From assembly GCF_020177265.1 (NCBI RefSeq), contig NZ_JAIVMC010000003.1, positions 1 to 64,000 of the forward strand: 64,000 bases of DNA, in the 5' to 3' direction. The notes below the pieces were generated by a model. That model was not told the DNA's origin, searched no databases, and saw only the letters and a program-made list of their open reading frames with translations. A program made the position numbers and the translations under genes. The stretch comes from Pseudooceanicola marinus (lineage in GTDB: Bacteria; Pseudomonadota; Alphaproteobacteria; Rhodobacterales; Rhodobacteraceae). Shown one piece after another: positions 26,777-34,797 of this stretch (the stretch's first letter is position 1; every line of letters starts with the position of its first letter).

Positions 26777-28042
26777 ATGAGAAAGAGACCGGACGGCGCG
26801 GGGGCCCTGCGCCGGATCGCCCTGTGGCTGGTGGTGACCGCCGGCGTAATGCTGGCCGGCGTTTCCGGCAGCACCGCGATGGCGCAGGACTTCACCGCGC
26901 GCGCCACGGTCCTGCCGGGCGACAGCGGGATCCGCGACCGGCGCGGCCGGCTGGAGTTGTCGCTGCACCTCAGCCAGGGGGTGCCCTACCGTATCTTCAC
27001 GCTGGAGGATCCGCGTCGCATCGTGCTGGACTTCCGCGAGGTCGACTGGCGCGGCGTCGATCCGGCGGTCCTGCTGAACTCCGATCTGGCGACGGCGGTA
27101 CGCATGGGGCAGTTCCGCCCCGGCTGGTCGCGCATGGTGATCGACCTGGCAGAGCCCCTGGCGCTGGAGGAGGCGGACCTGCGCCTGGCCGAGGACAGCG
27201 GTCGCGCCCGGCTGACCGCGCGGTTCGGGCCCGTGGCGGCGGAGGATTTCACCCGGCTCTCAGGCTATCCCGAAACTCCGGGCTGGGGCCGCGAGGGCCT
27301 GGTGGCCCTGCCGTCGCAGGTGCCGCCCAAGGCGCCCGACGGGCCGATGCGCATCCTTCTGGACCCGGGCCACGGCGGCATCGATCCGGGGGCCGAACGG
27401 GCGGGCGTGGTCGAGGCCGACCTGATGCTGACCTTCGCCCGCGAGTTGCAAGAGGCGCTGGTGCGGTCCGGCGCCGAGGTCTATCTGACGCGCGAGGACG
27501 ACAGCTTCGTCAGCCTGGAAGGGCGGGTCGCCATGGCCCATGCGCTGGAGGCGGACCTGTTCCTGTCCCTGCACGCGGACGCGCTGGCCTCCGGACGGGC
27601 GCTTGGCACCACGGTGCATACCCTTGCGCGGTCGGCCAGCGACGAGGCCAGCCGGCTGCTGGCCGAACGGCACGACCGCGCCGACCTGCTGGCAGGCATC
27701 GACCTGAGCGACAGCGACGACCAGGTGGCCGGCGTTCTGATGGACCTGGCCCGGACCCAGACGCAGCCGCGCAGCGAGCAGCTGGCCGATGCCATCGTCC
27801 TTGCGCTGCGCAGCGAGGGGATGCCGCTGAACACGCGCCCGCGCCGCGCCGCCGGCTATTCGGTGCTGAAGGCGCCCGACGTGCCGTCAGTCCTGGTCGA
27901 GACGGGCTTCCTGTCGTCGCCCCGCGACCGGGAGAACCTGGTTGACCCGGTGTTCCGTGCCCGGCTGGCCAATGCGATCCGCGACGGCATTCAGGCCTGG
28001 AAGATCGCCGATGACACGCTGGCCCCGCTCAGGCTGAAGTAG
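26777..28042 (+). CDS. amiC: N-acetylmuramoyl-L-alanine amidase, AmiC type
   Basis: A 421-residue periplasmic amidase. The signal peptide ends near AMA-Q, about residue 37. An AMIN-like peptidoglycan-targeting domain covers about 40-155, and an Amidase_3 zinc domain covers about 190-415. Zinc/catalytic residues are visible in LDPGHGGIDPGA (His), VEADLMLTFA (Glu), FLSLHADA (His) and VETGFLS (catalytic Glu). It splits septal peptidoglycan at the lactyl-amide bond during daughter-cell separation. It lies upstream of mrcA and prfB, a gene order common in alphaproteobacteria, and is divergent from pxpB. Confidence 0.92.
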   Translation: MRKRPDGAGALRRIALWLVVTAGVMLAGVSGSTAMAQDFTARATVLPGDSGIRDRRGRLELSLHLSQGVPYRIFTLEDPRRIVLDFREVDWRGVDPAVLLNSDLATAVRMGQFRPGWSRMVIDLAEPLALEEADLRLAEDSGRARLTARFGPVAAEDFTRLSGYPETPGWGREGLVALPSQVPPKAPDGPMRILLDPGHGGIDPGAERAGVVEADLMLTFARELQEALVRSGAEVYLTREDDSFVSLEGRVAMAHALEADLFLSLHADALASGRALGTTVHTLARSASDEASRLLAERHDRADLLAGIDLSDSDDQVAGVLMDLARTQTQPRSEQLADAIVLALRSEGMPLNTRPRRAAGYSVLKAPDVPSVLVETGFLSSPRDRENLVDPVFRARLANAIRDGIQAWKIADDTLAPLRLK

Positions 28043-28144
28043 CGAGGCAGGCCGGATCCCTCTCCGCCCTGTCCATAGCGGGGGCGAGGGCTGCGCGAGC
28101 GGCAGCATCGGACCGCCGGTGACGCCTCCTTGCGGGGATGTGTT

Positions 28145-28173
28145 TTGACCGTCATGGGCCCGCGGTCTATATG
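28145..28173 (+). promoter_or_regulatory. Sigma-70-type promoter of the PBP1A gene
   Basis: TTGACC (28145-28150) and TATATG (28168-28173) are separated by 17 bp. The start would fall near 28180, giving a leader of about 23 nt before the GTG at 28203. This is the best housekeeping-type promoter noticed in the window. Confidence 0.65.
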
Positions 28174-28202
28174 GTCGAGCCTAATCAGAGAGGCCCGGGC
28201 GC

Positions 28203-30734
28203 GTGATCAGATTCGTACTTTCCTTCCTCGGCGGCATTTTCACCCTGGTGACCGCCGGCATTGCCATGGTGGCCCTGTCGGTGGGCGCCATCTTCTGGGT
28301 CTATGGCCGGGACCTCCCCAGCCACGAAGCTCTGGCGCGATATCAGCCGAAATCCATCTCCCGGATCTATTCCGGCGAGGGGCAGCTGATCGACGAATTT
28401 GCCCGCGAACACCGCCTCTATACCCCCACGGACGAGATCCCCGACCTGGTGAAGAACGCCTTCATCTCGGCGGAGGACAAGAACTTCTACACCCACGCGG
28501 GCTATGATCCTCGCGGCATCGCCGCCGCGATCTTCGAGGCGATCCAGACCCGCGGCGAAAGCGTGCGCGGCGCCTCGACCATTCCGCAGCAGGTGGCCAA
28601 GAACCTGTTCCTGTCCGGCGACCGGCGGATCGAGCGCAAGGTGAAGGAGGTCATCCTGGCCTCGCGCCTCGTGGAAAGCCTGCCCAAGGACGAGATCCTG
28701 GGCATCTATCTGAACGAGATCTTCCTCGGCCAGAACTCCTACGGTGTGACGGCCGCGGCGCGGGTCTATTTCAACAAGTCCCTGACGGAACTGGCCCCGC
28801 ACGAGGCCGCGATGCTGGCGGCCATGCCGCAGGCGCCTAGCAACTACCACCCCGTGCGCGCCCGCGAACGGGTGACGCAGCGCCGCAACTACGTGCTGCG
28901 CGAGATGCTGGAGAACGGCTACATCGACCAGGCGACCTACGAGACCGAGGTGGCGCAGCCGCTGCGCTCCGTCCAGGCGGGCGATTTCGAGCCCTTCCGC
29001 AACCAGCTGCCGCCGCGCGACTACTTCACCGACGAGATCCGCCGCCAGCTCTCCGATGACTTCGGCGAGGAGGAATTTTTCTCCGGCGGCTACACCGTGC
29101 GCGCCACGGTCGATCCCGACATGCAGGATGTCGCCGCCCGGGCGCTGCGTCACAAGCTGGAAGAGGTGGACCGCAACCTGGGCGTCTGGCGGGGCACTGG
29201 CGCGGCCCTGACCGAGGATCAGCTGGCCAGCGAAGAGGCCTGGCGTGCGGCGCTGGACAGTGCCGACGTGCCGCGCGACATCGACCTGGGCGGCCAGTGG
29301 CGCCCGGCGGTGGTGCGCGAGATCGCGGCCCAGAGCCTGACCATCGGGATCGAGGACGTGGCGCTGGACGATCCGCGCGGCGCCTCCGTGCCCCGCAGCG
29401 ACATCCAATGGCTGCGCGGCGACTTCTTCGACAACTTCGAGGTCGGCGATGTCGTCCTGGTGCGCGAGGCGAAGACCAGCGGCGGCGAGTTCGACCACTG
29501 GTCGCTGCGCCAGGTGCCTGAGGTGCAGGGCGGCTTCATGGCGATGGACGTCAACAACGGCCGCGTCATCGCCATGCAGGGCGGCTTCAGCTATCAGGAT
29601 TCGGTCTTCAACCGCGCCACCCAGGCGCGCCGCCAGCCCGGGTCGAGCTTCAAGCCCTTCGTCTATGCCTCGGCGCTGGACAGCGGTTATACCCCTGCCA
29701 CGATCGTCATCGACGCCCCGATCGAGATCGACACGGGCGAGGGGCTGTGGCGGCCCAAGAACTCGTCGAACAAGTTCTACGGGCCCACGCCCCTGCGGAC
29801 CGGAATCGAGATGTCGCGGAACCTGATGACCGTGCGCCTGGCGCGCGAGGTGGGCATGGACGTGGTGGCGCAATACGCCGAACGCTTCGGCGTCTACGAC
29901 GACATGAGCCCCTATCTCGCCAACTCCCTCGGCGCGGAGGAAACCACGCTCTACAAGATGGTGGCGGCCTACGCGATGTTCGCCAACGGCGGTGAGCGGG
30001 TGGAACCCACCCTGGTCGACCGGGTGCAGGACCGCTACGGCAAAACCATCTACCGCCACGATCAGCGGATCTGTGTCGACTGCGAGGACCTGTCGCTGAC
30101 GCCCAGCCAGAGCCCGCGGATCCTGCCCAACCGCCAGCGGGTGATGGATGCGATCACCGCCTACCAGCTGACCTCGATGATGCAGGGCGTGGTGCAGCGC
30201 GGCACGGCGGCCCGCGTGGTCAACCTGCCCGTACCCACTGCTGGCAAGACCGGGACGTCGAACGATGCCCGCGACGCCTGGTTCGTCGGCTTCACCTCCA
30301 ACATCGTGGCGGGCTGCTACATCGGCTATGACACCCCCCGGCCGATGCTGGGCGGGCGCGGCTATGGCGGCACGCTCTGCGGTCCGGTCTTCCAGGAGTT
30401 CATGACCGAGGCGGTCAAGGAGTTCGGTGGCGGGCCCTTCGAGATCCCCGAGGGCGGGCATTTCATCAAGATCGACCGCTACACCGGCGCGCGTCTGCCG
30501 CAGGAGGCGTCGGGTGCTAATGTCGTGGCCGAATACTTCCGCGATGGCGAGGAGCCGATCTTCGGCATCTTCTACGATGGCGGCTTCGCCATGGGCTCTG
30601 ACCTGCCGCTGTTCGACGGCGCCGCCGAGGCGCGCAACCAAGCGCAGCGCCAGGTCACGACGTCCACCGGCGAAACGGCCACCGTGGGTCCGAACGCGGG
30701 CTTCGGTACGCTGTCCTCGGGCGGGTTGTACTGA
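28203..30734 (+). CDS. mrcA: Penicillin-binding protein 1A (bifunctional transglycosylase/transpeptidase)
   Basis: An 843-residue class A PBP. The N-terminal transmembrane helix spans about residues 10-33. The GT51 transglycosylase has Glu91 in ISAEDKNFYTHAG and the RGASTIPQQVAKNLFL motif near 124. An OB-like insert follows (about 320-430). The transpeptidase has SxxK nucleophile Ser481 in PGSSFKPF, SSN near 521 and KTGTSND near 681. It polymerises and cross-links peptidoglycan at the inner membrane. The GTG start is supported by AGAGAGG upstream and the TTGACC/TATATG promoter. It follows amiC by 160 nt. Confidence 0.95.
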   Translation: MIRFVLSFLGGIFTLVTAGIAMVALSVGAIFWVYGRDLPSHEALARYQPKSISRIYSGEGQLIDEFAREHRLYTPTDEIPDLVKNAFISAEDKNFYTHAGYDPRGIAAAIFEAIQTRGESVRGASTIPQQVAKNLFLSGDRRIERKVKEVILASRLVESLPKDEILGIYLNEIFLGQNSYGVTAAARVYFNKSLTELAPHEAAMLAAMPQAPSNYHPVRARERVTQRRNYVLREMLENGYIDQATYETEVAQPLRSVQAGDFEPFRNQLPPRDYFTDEIRRQLSDDFGEEEFFSGGYTVRATVDPDMQDVAARALRHKLEEVDRNLGVWRGTGAALTEDQLASEEAWRAALDSADVPRDIDLGGQWRPAVVREIAAQSLTIGIEDVALDDPRGASVPRSDIQWLRGDFFDNFEVGDVVLVREAKTSGGEFDHWSLRQVPEVQGGFMAMDVNNGRVIAMQGGFSYQDSVFNRATQARRQPGSSFKPFVYASALDSGYTPATIVIDAPIEIDTGEGLWRPKNSSNKFYGPTPLRTGIEMSRNLMTVRLAREVGMDVVAQYAERFGVYDDMSPYLANSLGAEETTLYKMVAAYAMFANGGERVEPTLVDRVQDRYGKTIYRHDQRICVDCEDLSLTPSQSPRILPNRQRVMDAITAYQLTSMMQGVVQRGTAARVVNLPVPTAGKTGTSNDARDAWFVGFTSNIVAGCYIGYDTPRPMLGGRGYGGTLCGPVFQEFMTEAVKEFGGGPFEIPEGGHFIKIDRYTGARLPQEASGANVVAEYFRDGEEPIFGIFYDGGFAMGSDLPLFDGAAEARNQAQRQVTTSTGETATVGPNAGFGTLSSGGLY

Positions 30735-30763
30735 CCCAGCCTGCCGGGCTGCACGGCCGTCTG

Positions 30764-30835
30764 ACGGGGCGGGGGCTCTGCCCCCCCCCTCACCGGGCCG
30801 GCACCCCCTCCGGGATATTTGCGACAAGGAGAAGA
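30764..30835. repeat. GC-rich palindromic intergenic repeat, copy A
   Basis: A G-rich run and GGGCTCTGCCCCCC are followed by a C-rich tract and the conserved end CCGGGATATTT (30810-30820) and a purine-rich tail (AAGGAGAAG). It matches copy B (34640-34720) and reversed copy C (59484-59556). The G-run and C-run can pair into a stem-loop that may end or attenuate mrcA transcription before prfB. Confidence 0.65.
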
Positions 30836-30953
30836 CGGGGCCGGGGCGTTGCCGCAGGGGGCTGCGCGCCACGTCCGGCGATGCGGCCCGCTCTTGTTCC
30901 GCCCCGGGCCATGGGATACACCCCGGGCTCAGACCTGCCAGTAAGGAACCACG

Positions 30954-32075
30954 ATGCGCGCCGAGGCACAGAACACCGTCACCGAGATCGAGAAATCCCT
31001 GGAGCTGCTGCGCCAGCGGGTGGATTGGGACACGGCCCAGCACCGCCTGGAGGAGTTCAACGCCCGGGTCGAGGATCCGAACCTCTGGGATGATCCTGCC
31101 AAGGCCCAGGCGCTGATGAAGGACCGCCAGGCCCTGGTCGATGCCATCGACACCCACAACGCCCTGCAGCAGGAGCTGTCGGACAACGTCGAGCTGATCG
31201 AGCTGGGCGAGATGGAAGAGGACGAGGATGTCGTCACGGAGGCCGAAGAGGCGCTGAAGGCGCTGAAGGAGAAGGCCGCTGAGAAGGAGCTCGAAGCCCT
31301 GCTGAACGGCGAGGCCGATGCCAACGACACCTTCCTGGAGATCAACGCCGGCGCCGGCGGCACCGAGGCCTGCGACTGGGCCTCGATGCTGCAGCGGATG
31401 TATGTTCGCTGGGCCGAGAAGCGCGGCTACAAGGTGGAGCTGCAATCGGAGGAAGCCGGCGGTGAGGCGGGCATCAAGTCCTGCTCCTACAAGATTTCCG
31501 GCCATAACGCCTATGGCTGGCTGAAGTCCGAAAGCGGCGTGCACCGGCTGGTGCGCATCTCGCCCTTCGGCAAGGGCACGCGCGAGACCTCCTTTGCGTC
31601 CGTCTGGGTCTATCCGGTGGTCGACGACAATATCGAGATCGAGGTGAACCCCGCCGACATCCGCATCGACACCTACCGGTCGTCGGGCGCGGGCGGTCAG
31701 CACGTGAACACCACCGACTCCGCCGTGCGGATCACCCACCATCCCACGGGGATCGTGGTGACCAGCTCGGAGAAGTCGCAGCACCAGAACCGCGACATCG
31801 CCATGAAGGCGCTGAAATCGCGCCTCTACCAGCTGGAGCTGGATCGCCGCAACGCGGCCATCAACGAGGCCCATGACAGCAAGGGCAGCGCCGGCTGGGG
31901 CAACCAGATCCGCAGCTACGTCCTGCAGCCCTACCAGATGGTGAAGGACCTGCGGACCAACTACGAGACCTCCGACACCTCCGGTGTGCTGGATGGGGCC
32001 CTGGACGGTTTCATGGCCGCCACCCTGGCGCAGAACGTTGCCGGCAAGAGCCGCGCCGAGGCCGCGGGCGAGTAA
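30954..32075 (+). CDS. prfB: Peptide chain release factor 2
   Basis: A 373-residue RF2. The N-terminal domain 1 is helical (about 1-110). The stop-codon recognition motif is SPF, in [16 protein letters not shown] near residue 202. The GGQ peptidyl-hydrolysis motif is in [17 protein letters not shown] near 245. It reads UGA and UAA. The reading frame is continuous from ATG 30954 (RBS TAAGGAACC) to the end, so there is no programmed +1 frameshift of the enterobacterial kind. A GC-rich stem-loop (32088-32112) follows. Confidence 0.96.
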   Translation: MRAEAQNTVTEIEKSLELLRQRVDWDTAQHRLEEFNARVEDPNLWDDPAKAQALMKDRQALVDAIDTHNALQQELSDNVELIELGEMEEDEDVVTEAEEALKALKEKAAEKELEALLNGEADANDTFLEINAGAGGTEACDWASMLQRMYVRWAEKRGYKVELQSEEAGGEAGIKSCSYKISGHNAYGWLKSESGVHRLVRISPFGKGTRETSFASVWVYPVVDDNIEIEVNPADIRIDTYRSSGAGGQHVNTTDSAVRITHHPTGIVVTSSEKSQHQNRDIAMKALKSRLYQLELDRRNAAINEAHDSKGSAGWGNQIRSYVLQPYQMVKDLRTNYETSDTSGVLDGALDGFMAATLAQNVAGKSRAEAAGE

Positions 32076-32523
32076 GCCCCGGCGCGAGGCCCGGGCTGGC
32101 CGGCCCGGGGCCTTCCGGGGGTGCTGCGGCAAGGCGGTGGGCCCCTGAAATTTGGTCGCAACTTACATTACCTTTTGGTCACTGTTGCGAATCTCAATTC
32201 AGTGTATTGGGACGGGTTGCGCTTTTGGGGGCCAAACCTGATCAAATTCGCCATTTCCCCCGGCAATACTGCCTGGCGGGCTGCGTCATCGGGTCACAAT
32301 TTCGTTCCCACGCGCCCGACATCCGCTCGAATGTTCCGGGAATGGGGTAGGGTAATCCAGTACGTCGTGAAATCCATTTGATTTCGTCGGGACGTTGCGC
32401 GACGACGCCGGATGCGTGTTGCAGCCCGTTCCGGCGCGGCGCGCCGTACAGTGTTTGTGTGTGGGCGGGGCTGGCCAAGCTCTCTTTCGATCCCGCCCGT
32501 GGGTTTTCTGAAAAGGTGGGGCA
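32076..32523. other. AT-richer intergenic leader before a small orphan gene
   Basis: A 448-base stretch after prfB. Positions 32088-32096 and 32103-32112 form a stem (one bulge) that probably terminates prfB. From about 32148 to 32400 the DNA is clearly AT-richer than its surroundings. It contains a direct repeat TTTGGTC (32151-32157 and 32174-32180) and an inverted repeat TCGCAAC/GTTGCGA (32156-32162 and 32184-32190). No protein frame with a ribosome site was found. It may hold promoter/operator sites or an untranslated RNA for the downstream small gene. Confidence 0.4.
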
Positions 32524-32739
32524 ATGAATCGGAAAGTAGTGATCAAGGGCCATTTCGGCACCATGCACAAAGGCGGCTGGACCCGCTCCTTTCCTCCGGG
32601 AAGTGTCACCGGCGGCAGCTGGATGCTCGACGTGGTCGAGGACCTGAAGGCCTATGCCGCCCATCACGACATGGAAGAGGCAGAGCAGATCCTGGCCGAC
32701 ACCCAGGCACGCCTGTCCCGGGTCGTCTTCACGGGCTGA
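32524..32739 (+). CDS. Small protein of unknown function (71 aa)
   Basis: No family is recognised. The product is a soluble, basic-then-acidic protein with no signal peptide or membrane segment. The N-terminal half is rich in Gly, Lys and aromatic residues (KGHFGTMHKGGWTRSF); the C-terminal half looks helical (DVVEDLKAYAAHHDMEEAEQILADTQARL). A good ribosome site (AAGGTGGGG, 4-5 nt spacing) and codon use like its neighbours support expression. It stands alone between prfB and the convergent transglycosylase gene, after an unusually long AT-richer leader. Confidence 0.65.
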   Translation: MNRKVVIKGHFGTMHKGGWTRSFPPGSVTGGSWMLDVVEDLKAYAAHHDMEEAEQILADTQARLSRVVFTG

Positions 32740-32769
32740 GGCCCGGCGGTGCCGCCGGGCGCGACTGTC

Positions 32770-33594
32770 TCAGCCGTCGATCCGGGCGGCCGCATAGGCG
32801 ATGGCCTTCTGATAGACCGTGGCCGCGTTCCAGTCGTTCAGCACCCGGAAATTCGCCGTGCCCTCGTGGTAGGGCTGACCGCGCTGCCAGCCGTGGCCGC
32901 GCAGGTAGTTCGCCGTCGAGGCCAGCGCATCCGCCGCGTCGTAGAGGTTGACCCGTCCGTCGCCATTGCCGTCGCGCCCGTATTTCACCACGTTGCCGGC
33001 CAGGAACTGGGTATGGCCAATCTCGCCATGGGCGGCCCCGATGGCATCGGCGGGCAGCCAGCCGCGATCGACCATCTCCAGCGCCGACAGCAGATGCGCG
33101 GTAAAGAACTCCGACCGGCGGCAATCATAGGCCACCGTCGCATTGGAGGAAATCACCGGGTATTTGCCGAAGAACTGGCCAAAGCCGCTTTCCATCCCGT
33201 GAATGGAAATGAGGATCCCGGCAGGTACCCCGTACTCCGCTTCCAGCGCATCGAAGAAAGCCGCATTGCGGGCGCGACGTTTCCGGCCCTGGGCGGCGAT
33301 GTAGTCGACTCCGCGGATCCGTTTGAACTCTTCGAAGGAATAGCGCACGCCGGTCTGCTTGCGATCGGCGCCGATGGTGCCATGGGAATACTGCGTGGCA
33401 GCCAGGGCCGAGAGCCCGGCCGGGCCGATGCCGGCAGCGCGGGCCTCCTCCGCGAAGGCGGCCTTCCAGGCGGCGAAGCCGGCGGAGGTGTCACCGCAGG
33501 GCGCGGCAGACAGCGGTGCGGCCAGGGCCAGAAGGGCGGCCAGTGTGGGGGAAAGGGTCGGCGCAAGGCGGCGGAACAAGGAAAAAGGGATCAT
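32770..33594 (-). CDS. Lytic murein transglycosylase, MltB family
   Basis: A 274-residue exported enzyme. The signal peptide ends near LSA-A (residue 30). The SLT_2/MltB catalytic domain follows, with catalytic Glu135 in IHGMESGFGQFFGKYP, then GEIGHTQFLAGNVVKYG and the MltB hallmark GDGRVNLYDAADALASTANYL. It cleaves glycan strands to 1,6-anhydromuropeptides. It lacks both the lipobox of MltB proper and the C-terminal peptidoglycan-binding domain of many alphaproteobacterial homologues, so it is a short soluble periplasmic form. Confidence 0.88.
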   Translation of the reverse strand: MIPFSLFRRLAPTLSPTLAALLALAAPLSAAPCGDTSAGFAAWKAAFAEEARAAGIGPAGLSALAATQYSHGTIGADRKQTGVRYSFEEFKRIRGVDYIAAQGRKRRARNAAFFDALEAEYGVPAGILISIHGMESGFGQFFGKYPVISSNATVAYDCRRSEFFTAHLLSALEMVDRGWLPADAIGAAHGEIGHTQFLAGNVVKYGRDGNGDGRVNLYDAADALASTANYLRGHGWQRGQPYHEGTANFRVLNDWNAATVYQKAIAYAAARIDG

Positions 33595-33799
33595 GAAAAA
33601 CCTGCGGAAATCTTCGGATAAGGCGGAAGAAGCCTAGGCTGCGCCGGGCAACGGGGCAAGCCTGCGCAGGTGCCTGGCCGGTTGCGCCCCGTACGGAAAG
33701 CTTGATCGGCGCGGCAGAAGGGGGGCATCCTGTCACCGCGCCCGCGAGGCGACCGGAGGAGGGTCGGGGCGCGCCGGGGTATGAGGGAGGAGGACACGA

Positions 33800-34603
33800 A
33801 TGGACACCATGACGCCGGGCGCACTGCCCGAGAATGCGCTGCCAGAAGAGGGCGTGCCGCCGCTGCGCCCCGTGACCGCCGGAATGCTGCGCGAGGCGCT
33901 GCGCCGGGGCTGGGCGGATCTGACACGCGCGCCGGTCTGGGGGCTGTTCTTCGCCGGTGTCTACGTGGTGATCGGATGGATCCTGGCCTGGGTCACCCTG
34001 GCCACCGGGCAAAGCTACTGGCTGATCTTCGCGGCCCTGTCCTTCCCGCTGGCCGGCCCCTTCGCGGCGGTCGGTCTTTACGAGGTATCGCGCCGACTGG
34101 AACGCGGGCAGCCGCTGGATCGCCGCGCGATCCTGACGGTGGTGCTGCGCCAGTCGCGGCGGCAACTGCCGTCGATCTGCGCCATCATCATCTTCCTGCT
34201 GCTCTTCTGGTTCTTCCTCGGTCACATGATCTTTGCCCTCTTCCTGGGGCTTTCGGTGATGACCAATGTCTCCAGTTCGATGGAGGTCTTCCTGGCGCCG
34301 GAGGGGCTGATGATGCTGGGCTTTGGGTCTGTCGTTGGGGCGGGGTTTGCCCTGTTGCTCTACATGATCACGGTGATCGCCCTGCCGCTGCTGCTGGATC
34401 GAGAGGTGGATTTCGTCACCGCGATGATCACCAGCTTCGGCACCGTGACCGGCAATCCCGGCCCGATGATAAGCTGGGGGGTCTTCATTGCCGTCGCGAC
34501 CTTCCTGGCGTTGATCCCGGCCTTCCTGGGTCTCTTCCTGGTGCTGCCGCTTCTGGGGCACGCGACCTGGCATCTCTATGACCAGATCGTGGGCGAGGGC
34601 TGA
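33800..34603 (+). CDS. DUF2189 integral membrane protein
   Basis: A 267-residue protein with about six transmembrane helices (around residues 48-70, 75-98, 122-145, 148-165, 175-205 and 232-258). The N-terminal segment [21 protein letters not shown] and the central [15 protein letters not shown] loop are typical of DUF2189 membrane proteins. Function is unknown. The ATG at 33800 has a very strong GGGAGGAGG upstream. Monocistronic; repeat copy B lies between it and the convergent tamB. Confidence 0.75.
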   Translation: MDTMTPGALPENALPEEGVPPLRPVTAGMLREALRRGWADLTRAPVWGLFFAGVYVVIGWILAWVTLATGQSYWLIFAALSFPLAGPFAAVGLYEVSRRLERGQPLDRRAILTVVLRQSRRQLPSICAIIIFLLLFWFFLGHMIFALFLGLSVMTNVSSSMEVFLAPEGLMMLGFGSVVGAGFALLLYMITVIALPLLLDREVDFVTAMITSFGTVTGNPGPMISWGVFIAVATFLALIPAFLGLFLVLPLLGHATWHLYDQIVGEG

Positions 34604-34639
34604 CGGGCCGCGCCGTCGCGCGATACGCGAGACATAGAG

Positions 34640-34720
34640 GGGGGCGGGGGGCTCTGCCCCCTTGAGCCCTGGCGGGCTCAATTCCCCCCGGGATATTTCT
34701 GGCCAGCAAATCGAGGGATG
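34640..34720. repeat. GC-rich palindromic intergenic repeat, copy B
   Basis: An outer stem CGGGGGG (34645-34651) pairs with CCCCCCG (34684-34690). Within it TTGAGCCC (34662-34669) pairs with GGGCTCAA (34674-34681). The conserved end GGGATATTT (34690-34698) follows, then CTGGCCAGCAAAT. The end matches copy C almost exactly and copy A over GGGATATTT. It lies between convergent DUF2189 and tamB genes and probably acts as a bidirectional terminator. Confidence 0.75.
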
Positions 34721-34797
34721 GGGGAGGCGCCTGGTGGAGAGCGGCGCGCCCGGGGGACCGGGCCGCCGTTTCGCTGTCGAACCTGGGCGTGAGGGGA

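Noticed and set aside
30954-31100. Programmed frameshift in prfB
   Set aside because: The N-terminal domain is in one continuous frame from a well-placed ATG, with no in-frame UGA.
28185-32132. Very long open frame antisense to the PBP1A and RF2 genes
   Set aside because: Its product is His/Arg/Gly-rich without motifs, and the opposite strand encodes two well-defined proteins. High GC content makes such shadow frames common.
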